Origin: Panonychus citri
Taxonomy: Eukaryota > Arthropoda > Arachnida > Trombidiformes > Tetranychidae
Direction: 5' to 3'
Assembly (NCBI RefSeq): GCF_014898815.1
Contig: NW_026515530.1
Location: 1-64,000 of the forward strand
Length of the DNA stretch: 64,000 bases
The position numbers and the translations under genes were made by a program. Below are positions 56,150 through 64,000 of the stretch, piece by piece. Below the pieces are notes generated by a model that had not been told where the DNA came from, did not search any database, and saw only the letters and a program-made list of their open reading frames with translations. How positions within the stretch are numbered: the first letter of the stretch is position 1; each line of letters begins with the position of its first letter.

Positions 56150-58029
56150 ATAAAACAAATGAATGAAAGTATTTCTAAAAGGAAAATTGGTTGAAATTCA
56201 TCAACAATAGTAATTTTAATTACTCGAAATCCTTCGATTCCTGGATGTTTAACTGCTGCATAAGCAAATCCAAGAGATTGAGTTGTTCCTGAAATTCCGT
56301 AAATCGGAGTTGATTGTGGAACAATATTGACTCCAAATTTTCGTGCAAGATTATGATCAAGCACAGAGGCAGTAGCTCCAGTATCAACTAGAACTCTATA
56401 AGTATTAATCGGTCGACGAAGTGGAGATTCAATATTAAGGGTACAAAGAGACATATACTCAAGTAAAGGATCACCTTTATTAGTAAGAATTGGGGCATTA
56501 ACATCTTGTCTTATAACGTAACTAAAGGAAGTTGGAATACTTATTCCCTCAGGGGCAGAGATTTGAGGATCACCAATAGGTTGAACAGCAGTATTAACTG
56601 TCTTTGCCTCAGAAGCTTTAGCTGGAGCTGAGGAAGTTGATGTTTCTTTTCTTCCCATCCCTTTCTTACGTTGTGGACAATTGGGAGCAATATGACCTTT
56701 TTCTTGGCAAATATGACAAGTCAAATCCTTGTAACTTGTTCGATACCGTGGATTCGATTTCTGGCCATGTTCATTATTTCCACCATTTTCAACTTTTCGA
56801 GTGGAGTTGGAAGTTGATAAAGCTCTAGCTTTTTCTTCGCGATTCTTTTTCTTCTTTGTCTCATGTTCATGAAAATGAAGGAACAAAGTGTTCATTATCT
56901 TTTGCTCATCATCATTGTGTCCATTACGATAAATCTCTTTAGTAACTTCTTCAGGAAGATGATTCAAAAGATCGAACAGAAAAGCTTTGTTATTCATTTT
57001 TCCTTTCACTTTCTCCATTGTTTCTCTTGCGATATTCATAAAAACTTGAGGTGGAACGGAAAAATCGTATTTAAGATTTCGTAATTTAAAAGCATCATTT
57101 GCATTTAAAGCGGGAATATTAAGTTTCTCACGAAGAGCGGTAATGTATTCATGATAATCGGTAATTTCAGAATCAATTCGATTAGCGATATGTAGAAGTT
57201 CATGTGCTAAACCTTTCTTGAAACAACGTAATCGTGTCTCATCGTCGCACTTTTCAAGACTCAATTTATTGATAGTCTTGTTAATCCATTCTCTCATATC
57301 TTCGTTTTTCGAAAATTCAGTAACTTTTGGGTCTTTAGTCATAGCTAAAGCGACAGCATCAATTAATGTTTTAAATTGATTAACATCGTTTGAAGGTTGA
57401 ACTGGGGAATTGGGTCGAGTTGGACCTTGATCAACTAGAGTTGATTGTTCGCCAACATGATCAATTGCTTGAGCAATTTTATGAATAGTACCGATAGGTA
57501 AACCAATACTTTTCAATTCATCTTCAGTAGCATTACAGATTACTGACTCATCTCGCCCAATACGATTAATTACAGTTTGTATTTCACTTTCCAAAATGTT
57601 TAAGTTTCGAAAAATATTAACCCAATCGGGAACAATAACTTCTTTTACTTCATCGACAGGAAGTGTATCAATTAAATCATTTGTTAATGACTCACCAAGT
57701 ATCAGATAATTAGTTCTAATTACCTCATAACATCGCTTTTCAACGAAACTATTTGTTGGAATTGTTCGCAATCCAAAATGAGTGAGTAATTCCTTATAAC
57801 CTTGAATATCCAATTCAGTTATTGTAACCATGTTATTAACTCGAGGATTTACTGACGGTAAATTGGATGATGAATGTCGATGAAAAGGTGAACTTGAGTT
57901 CTCAACACTTTGATCTAAAGATGAAGTTGTTTCAATTGGAATTATTGGCAACGAAGAGCGTCTATGACGATTAGTTAAAGATCGAGAAATTGTCAATTCA
58001 ATTCCAGCACCAGAACGAGTTATTACCAT
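56146..58029 (-). CDS. gag: Retrotransposon gag with CCHC zinc knuckle and aspartic protease
   Basis: From the ATG at 58029 about 627 residues. The N-terminal 200 are polar. The middle (about 230-420) is helical and probably the capsid. A CCHC knuckle CHICQEKGHIAPNC lies near residue 440, preceded by a basic stretch. The protease motif LVDTGATASVLD (active site Asp-Thr-Gly) is near residue 555, in the same frame as gag rather than in pol. The stop overlaps the pol start. Putting the protease in the gag frame is uncommon but known in other LTR elements. Confidence 0.93.
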   Translation of the reverse strand: MVITRSGAGIELTISRSLTNRHRRSSLPIIPIETTSSLDQSVENSSSPFHRHSSSNLPSVNPRVNNMVTITELDIQGYKELLTHFGLRTIPTNSFVEKRCYEVIRTNYLILGESLTNDLIDTLPVDEVKEVIVPDWVNIFRNLNILESEIQTVINRIGRDESVICNATEDELKSIGLPIGTIHKIAQAIDHVGEQSTLVDQGPTRPNSPVQPSNDVNQFKTLIDAVALAMTKDPKVTEFSKNEDMREWINKTINKLSLEKCDDETRLRCFKKGLAHELLHIANRIDSEITDYHEYITALREKLNIPALNANDAFKLRNLKYDFSVPPQVFMNIARETMEKVKGKMNNKAFLFDLLNHLPEEVTKEIYRNGHNDDEQKIMNTLFLHFHEHETKKKKNREEKARALSTSNSTRKVENGGNNEHGQKSNPRYRTSYKDLTCHICQEKGHIAPNCPQRKKGMGRKETSTSSAPAKASEAKTVNTAVQPIGDPQISAPEGISIPTSFSYVIRQDVNAPILTNKGDPLLEYMSLCTLNIESPLRRPINTYRVLVDTGATASVLDHNLARKFGVNIVPQSTPIYGISGTTQSLGFAYAAVKHPGIEGFRVIKITIVDEFQPIFLLEILSFICFI

Positions 58030-58093
58030 TAGGTAAGAAGAAAAATGTTAATCAAAAACTTTTACACTTTCACTGTAAACACACAAAGACAGA

Positions 58094-58111
58094 ATCCTGG
58101 CGACCTCGCCA
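58094..58111 (-). other. tRNA primer-binding site
   Basis: Two bases after the 5' LTR the element reads TGGCGAGGTCGCCAGGAT. It begins with TGG, complementary to the CCA end of a tRNA. The complement best resembles, from memory, a serine tRNA 3' end with discriminator G, but the exact tRNA cannot be confirmed here. Confidence 0.75.
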
Positions 58112-58113
58112 AG

Positions 58114-59104
58114 TGTGAGGAAAATTTAATAAGAAAACTTATTAAAAGGAAATCTTAAGTAATAAGAATGAGAAACAAAGGTAATTCGTATTGAATTAGA
58201 TCTAAAGATCACAGGGTAAGAAATGATTATTGATTATCCGAAAGGATTAAAGATTAATCTAACGATTAATATTGAAAGTTCCAAATGAATTTACTTAAGT
58301 AACGTTCACAACAATCAAGAAATTCCAATCTGTCCCACACAACACAGATTATAATTAAGATTCGAATTCAGGATTCTGACAATGTGAGTAAGCATGTAAT
58401 TAAGTTTATTGAAAATTGAAATTGGTTAACTGAAACTTTAGTTGAATGATATAATCAAATTACAATTGTAATTAAAACTGATAAAAACAAAATCAAGAAA
58501 ATTGAATCTAATTAAACTTAGAGAGTAAAGTACAATTATAATTATTAATTTCACTAGAGTGATCTTAACGTTTTCATTGTAAAACTTTATCTCTGCTGTT
58601 AATTCAATCAACATGAATTTTTAAAGACAAAAAGAAAGAGAAGATAATGAAAAAGACAGAGAAGATAAAATTGGTTTTTCGAAGAGAAAAAGAAAGAGGA
58701 AGATTTTTGTCTTACTTTTTAACTTCAGTTTACAAAAGGAAATTATTAATTGAGTCAAAGGCAAAGTCTTATCTCATTAGTGATAAGCTCACATTTTGAA
58801 CCCTTGGGAAAATGGTAACTTTAGTTATAAAACAACTTCCATAAATGGTAAACCCATAAGGTTATGTCGCGACGATAGTCTAGTTAACCATTTACTTAGA
58901 AAATGACAATAGTCAAAAAACGGTTGAAGTCAATACATTGAACTTGTGATTAAACACAACCCATAATCAACTAATTGTCGTTAAATTGTGATTAAACTAA
59001 AGTTAATTAAAGTGAATTAAGAAAATAATTAAATTGTTTCAGTTAATTGTGATTAAGAAAATAAGAAAATAATTGAATCAGATGAGCTAAAAGGCTACCC
59101 TTCA
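58114..59104 (-). repeat. 5' LTR of the retrotransposon
   Basis: 991 bp, paired with 47812-48801. This LTR carries the element promoter; transcription runs toward lower coordinates. Confidence 0.95.
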
Positions 59105-62100
59105 ATTTAGTTATAATCTAAAAGGAAACCATGAAATTGAGAGTTGATACAATAACAATTAGTTGCTCATTATAGACCATTAGAGTGCAGATTAAGATTA
59201 GCTTCATGATAATTATCATTATTTAAGCGAATTCGTATAATGAATGAATATTAGTTTGTGATCAATTCTATTGTGAAAATATTAGTTACTCTTCATCAAC
59301 AATTAGCGATACAATTTACTTTTTCGACGTTGATTTAATTCAAAGAAAAACTTTGATTGACTCTCAAGCATTTAGAATGACAAAAATCGAGATAAGTTTG
59401 TTTCGAGAATAAAAAAGTTCCAGCATAAAAATTTTTTTCGTATTCGAATTATTTTTTTCGTCATCATGAATTTCCCTTTGGGCTTTATACTGTAGTAATA
59501 ACAATAATATTCTCTGATGAAATTGACTTTGATATTGGTGAATAAAAAGGTTACCCTGATATTATCAGGAAAAAGGAAGAGAGAGAAAGAAATTTTTTCT
59601 TTTCGAAAAATTCTTTTAGGTTCAGAACTTTTTTTAGAACTTCTTATTCTTCCGTCCTCTTATACCAATCATCATGAATGGAGAAACATTTCCTTCAGAA
59701 GAAACTAAGTCTCTCTCTCTCATTGAAGATGATGATGATAACCAATAACCCAAAATCAAAAGTAACTATTAAAATATATTTACGAGGGAACCACAGATTC
59801 TGAAGATTGGGTATTGGAAAAAAGCCTGAGAAAATTACTAAAATCCTCTGAATGAAAAGATATGAGATTAATGGTTGATAGATGAAGTTGATTGACATTT
59901 TATTAACGGAATTGAAAAGATTAATGATAATAATCACATTCACTTTGATTCCTATTGAACAGATAGTCTGATTAATTGGTTTACTCTGGTTCACTTGATT
60001 ATCACTTTTATCATTAATATTAAATTTCATCGTATTCAGTAAATTGGTTAAACAATTGTTTCTCATTTTAATCAAAAATTTTTTTATCAACAATTATTTT
60101 GATCAATAATCAATCTTGAACAATTTAGATTGTGAATTGGAAATCGTTTCACGAGATTGATTGAAAAGGGAGCAAAAGCTTCATACTGAGTTTATAACAA
60201 TCCATGATAATTTCATGCTGATAAGGTTGAAATTGATGATTTCATGTCAATTTCATGAGTTTTTACCTTCTTTCATCATGATCATTGTTAACAATTGAGT
60301 CAAATATGATTATGAATGTGAAAAAAGGAGTGAGAAATTAATTCAATTGATAGATCTGAACATGGAGATAGTTTTTATGAACATGGTGAGATAGAAGATG
60401 AAAATCTCAGCATGAACTCTGAGAGGGAACATTCAACTTGGAACATTTGGAATTATCATCATTCTGAAATAGAATAGAAAATTCTTAACAAATGATTCAG
60501 TTAATTCTGTATCATCACCACTACCATGATGATAACAATAAAACCAATTACAAGTAACCAATTCAAACTGTTCAATTGTATCATGATGAACATGAATCCT
60601 TCAATTGATATCAAATTACTTGCTGGCCAATAGACTAACCCACACCTAAATCATTGCAATCCATTATCAACAATCAAATTAATCATGAAAACATGAAGAA
60701 AAAAAATCAAATAACCAGAATTAACTTAATCAAATGATTAAATATTATAAATTAATAAGATACCAAAAGTGTAAATATAAGATAAATATAAATTTTTATC
60801 ATTACTCTCAATCTAATCAATTGATTGATCATTTTTTTTCATAATAAAGTAAATACTTGATTAATGTACATTGTCACTGATTAACTTGAGCAATAAATGT
60901 TATGATAAATATTGATGGTTAAATATATTTACTCAATTGGTTAATTGTATGATTGTAATATTGATCACAGTTAATATCCAACAATTAACATGGGCATTTT
61001 GTATTGGGTGAAAAGTTATTCAAGTGAAAATTTTTATTATTTCCCCTTAATCATAAAAGATACAAATAATAATAATATTATTATAAATGATGATGATGTT
61101 GTTAATGATAACAAGGATTGCGCTGTAATAATAACAGCGATAATAATAACGGTAATGTCAACAATCAGAAATATTAATTGAGACTAATAAGAGAGATGAT
61201 TATGTTTCAAATGCTTTGGACAAAAAATTATGTCAAGTGAAATGGTCATTTCCAAAACGGAGCTATCAGAGAAAGGGAGTAACCAAGTGGTTGAAACGGA
61301 CACTGGACATGATATTTATCTCCTTTGAATCTTTACTCGGATATAATATCAACATTTTCCTTGGATGAAAGTTCATTGAAGCGAAAGAGGCAAAAAAAGT
61401 TGACCTATTATGAGATTATCTCCTAACATATGTCATACTATCACCGTATATAAGATTAAGAGGTTTGACCGTCATCATCATTATCTTCATGATGATAGAT
61501 AATAAAGTATCGAAGTCACTTATTGTTAGAACTTTTTTTTTTGGTTTTTTTCTCTCGAAAAGTGGAAAATAAGAATACCAACTATGTGGTTAGAATATGT
61601 AATCGAATAAATTTTCTTTTATTCGTAAATTCTGGACGCGCTTTAATATCGAATGAAAAATGTATCATCTTCTTACACTGGTCAGTAGTAGAATTGACCA
61701 TCAAGATGGGAATCGAGCACAATGCATTTTTCGAGTTATTAAAGATTAGGATTTATTCTGATGTAAGATTATTTTCCCAACAGCTGATAACTTTCTCCAA
61801 ACTCAGATAATATTAATGATAAAGAGAAGAAAATGAAAGCAGATTATCAGATGAACTTTTTTTTCTTCCTCTTATCATCAGTTGTTAAAACCATAGAAGA
61901 TAAAAAAGAAAGAGGATGAAGTTTATCTTCATCATTGAAGCTCATCCAACATGATGATAATCAGCATCACTTTTTGTTCATCTTGATTATTGTTTATCAT
62001 CTTTATTCAATTATCAACCTTTTGATTATACGATCATTTCTGTCACTTTCATTTAGACTCATGATCAATATCATGGTATTGTTTGGATCGTCTATTGAAT

Positions 62101-63786
62101 AATCAACTAAATTGCAACGATATTTTTCAAGCTCTAATTAAAACACATCATTAAAATGATTTAATTAACTCTGATTTTTGAGCAGAATTAATTTGCATAA
62201 ACTAATCATTTAGAGTTGCATTTGATTACTAAAAGTTTTCTGCAATTCAATCAACAGTTATTATCTTTTAGATTTGCTGAAAACTCAACGATAAACTTGA
62301 AGTTTGACTTATGGATATTCACAAATTTAGTCTGATTTGTTTTTATTTATTCTGTCGATTTATGTTTATTGAATTGATTTTTTACTGATTTTACTGTTCA
62401 AAACTATCAGGTTCTGGTGTTTATGTGAACTCTGTTGGCTCAATGGATAATCAGGTTGGTTGTTCATGATTACCAATTGTAATTGGTTTAGAATGTTAAT
62501 AAACTTGAGAATCCATTATGAGAAAAAGAGATGAAAACTCAAGATAATTTATTGAATTTTCACTTTTGATTCCAATTTCATCACAAGATTAGCCATTGTT
62601 GTTTTATTAACCAAAAATCTTATGAGTGAATTTAAGCCAAAATAATGATGATAAGGATGATGAATAGGAAGATATGTAGTTTAAGTGAGCATTGTTATTA
62701 CCACCTCGACCGAGTGTAGATTATAATAAATAATGGTAAGTCTCGAATCGAAATAGAATGGACAATTACTCTTTTCGTCAAGAGGTTCGAGAGAAAACAA
62801 AGAATGAATAAGAAAAGAGATGAGAAGACTGATGAAAAAGAAAAAAAAATCGAATGAAAAATGGTTCATCATCTCACAAAATTCGATAATAATAGTATTT
62901 GTTTGTGCGAATTTTTCTCTTTCTTTTTTATTCGAAAAGAAAAGAAAATAATCTTGAAAGTAAAGCTCTTTTTTCGATTACTCAAAAGCCAGAATATTGA
63001 AAGAGAGAGAGAGAGAGAGAGGATAAGACATGGTGATAATAATTTCTCATGGAAAATGAATCTATCTCATTTGTACAATGAGAAAGATTCTTGAGTCCTG
63101 GAATAAAACTAAAGATAAGATCAGTAATTAATGAGAAAAAGAAACAGAAACCTCATGATTTATCCTGGAAAATCCTACTCAAGGATTGTTTCACTTTCCT
63201 TCATGGTCAATATCATAGAAAACTACTGAGTAGATTTCAGGGTGTAACAGGAAAGTATCTTATTGTATTCAGTATCATCTAATCGTGAGATAACCACAGA
63301 CCAACATAGAAAGGGTTTTATTAATATCTTATCGAGTGGTAACATTGGAAAAATTCATCCGAATGGAAAATTATTCATACAGATTCTTACTATGATAAAC
63401 TATCGAGGCAAAAATTTCAAGTCATTTTCAAAATGAATAAAAGAAAAGAAGAAGAAAAAATTGTTCTTTTTTCTTCTACTTCATCAACAACGATATCATC
63501 ATTATGAATGAGCAATATTCAATGTTCATGGTTGAAATTCATGATGAAAAAACGATAACAACAATTGGTTAGGTTTTGTTACATTTTACTGATTGTTACT
63601 ATTACATGAAAACACACAAGTAAATAAACAATTGATTCATTTGATTCAGATGGGATTGAAGTTTTCAAATTGATTGAAAAAGACAGATATTGAAACAATA
63701 TCATGATCCAATCATGAACTCAGCTAAAAGTTCAGATTAATATCAATCCTGTAAGTTTGTAGACTTTGCTTCAGTTCATCTTAAAT
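59105..63786. other. Non-coding region, probably dpr intron or upstream DNA
   Basis: AT-rich, with scattered ATC/GAT repeats and a (GA)n tract at 63003-63022. I looked for a dpr exon on the minus strand ahead of the Ig1 exon and found none I can defend. A plus-strand exon-like piece at 62411-62454, between an acceptor and a donor, is noted but not called. Confidence 0.45.
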
Positions 63787-63915
63787 TTATTTCTTCCTTT
63801 CTCTGAATAAATCATCCATGAGTTTTTCCTTTAAAAAACTTTCTTCTTCAGTATCGAGCCTTTGACTTAATTCTTGATCAGATTGACCTTCAATCCCATG
63901 ACACCTTCTCAAACT
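63787..63915 (-). CDS. Possible terminal exon of an unidentified gene
   Basis: A minus-strand frame open for 43 codons ends at a TAA at 63787. It has a protein-like, charged composition (GQSDQELSQRLDTEEESFLK then EKLMDDLFRERKK). An AG lies at its upstream edge. With no start in sight, the rest of the gene would lie to the right of the window. Only composition supports it. Confidence 0.25.
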   Translation of the reverse strand, partial: SLRRCHGIEGQSDQELSQRLDTEEESFLKEKLMDDLFRERKK

Positions 63916-64000
63916 TCATGGAAACTGTTAGCCTACCCTTCTGAATAAGCCATGAAATTAACAAAAGCTTGATTAGTCGGCAAGCTAATGGTAATTAGTC

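Larger units (their letters stand above)
47812..59104 (-). mobile_element. Complete Ty3/gypsy-type LTR retrotransposon with two extra ORFs
   Basis: The element is bounded by near-identical LTRs (47812-48801 and 58114-59104), each TGTGAGG...CCCTTCA on the plus strand, so TG...CA in element orientation. It is flanked by the direct repeat ATTT (47808-47811 and 59105-59108). The coding direction is minus. Order: 5' LTR, primer-binding site, gag-protease ORF, RT/RNase H/integrase ORF, RING-bearing ORF, exonuclease-like ORF, 3' LTR. RT-RNaseH-integrase order places it with Ty3/gypsy rather than copia. I see no premature stop in the long frames, and the two LTRs differ at only a handful of indels and substitutions, so it is recent. 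The third and fourth ORFs occupy the place of env but show no envelope features. Confidence 0.95.

Noticed and set aside
61255..61320. Sequence reminiscent of a tRNA D-arm (gtaaccaagtggttgaaacgg)
   Set aside because: No matching acceptor stem, anticodon arm or T-loop (GTTCGA) at the right spacing.
62411..62454. Exon-like piece between an acceptor and a donor on the plus strand
   Set aside because: 44 bp, open in one frame only, with no neighbouring exon; splice-site lookalikes are common in such DNA.

Overview
The window is eukaryotic nuclear DNA. It is AT-rich, and its genes are split by short GT-AG introns, mostly 60-800 bp. The orthologues recognised include pecanex, a dpr-type immunoglobulin protein, PKA-RI, a CBM14 chitin-binding protein and a very short RPL29, which point to an arthropod. 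The compact layout would suit an acariform mite such as a spider mite, but the exact taxon is inference. Exon structures below were worked out by hand from splice sites, reading-frame phase and remembered family motifs; no database search was possible.

Layout: 1-598, 5' part of an unidentified, possibly mitochondrial protein (-), running off the left edge. 1288-1766, TFPT-like INO80 subunit (+). 2262-3319, secreted CBM14 protein (+). 3853-5650, PKNOX/PREP TALE homeobox gene (-). 6297-7114, NME6 (-). 8232-15288, pecanex in six exons (+). 16085-17758, class III alcohol dehydrogenase with a one-base break (-). 18905-25601, a rearranged tandem segmental duplication with two SLU7 copies (-), each with a different defect, plus fragments of pecanex and of the dehydrogenase between them. 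25.8-29.7 kb is empty apart from simple repeats. 30090-30486, small secreted Trp-rich peptide with a TATA box and a 5'UTR intron (+). 31403-33358, unidentified protein with a duplicated domain (+). 35036-38892, PKA regulatory subunit type I (+). 39694-41297, predicted acylated scaffold of tyrosine-motif repeats, with one frameshift (-). 41704-42222, RPL29 (-). 42820-43463, MICOS MIC26/27 (-). 43827-44958, NUDT14 (-). 46173-47637, the last two exons of a dpr gene (-).

From 47812 to 59104 lies a complete and apparently young Ty3/gypsy-type LTR retrotransposon. It has roughly 990-bp LTRs that are almost identical and a 4-bp ATTT target duplication, and it sits directly upstream of the visible dpr exons, probably in a dpr intron. 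Besides gag-protease and RT-RNaseH-integrase it carries two further long ORFs in the env position. One has a RING/zinc-finger module. The other looks like a DEDDh (REXO/ISG20-type) exonuclease fold whose catalytic acidic residues are all changed. Successive ORFs are joined by ATGA/GTGA overlaps, always in the -1 frame. This element is the strongest candidate for something undescribed. 59105-64000 holds no gene that can be called with confidence.

The cellular genes are ordinary neighbours rather than a pathway. The points of biological interest are the retroelement cargo, the tyrosine-repeat scaffold, the SLU7 duplication, the unidentified duplicated-domain protein and a recurrent promoter-like motif related to AGATGGCGCT.
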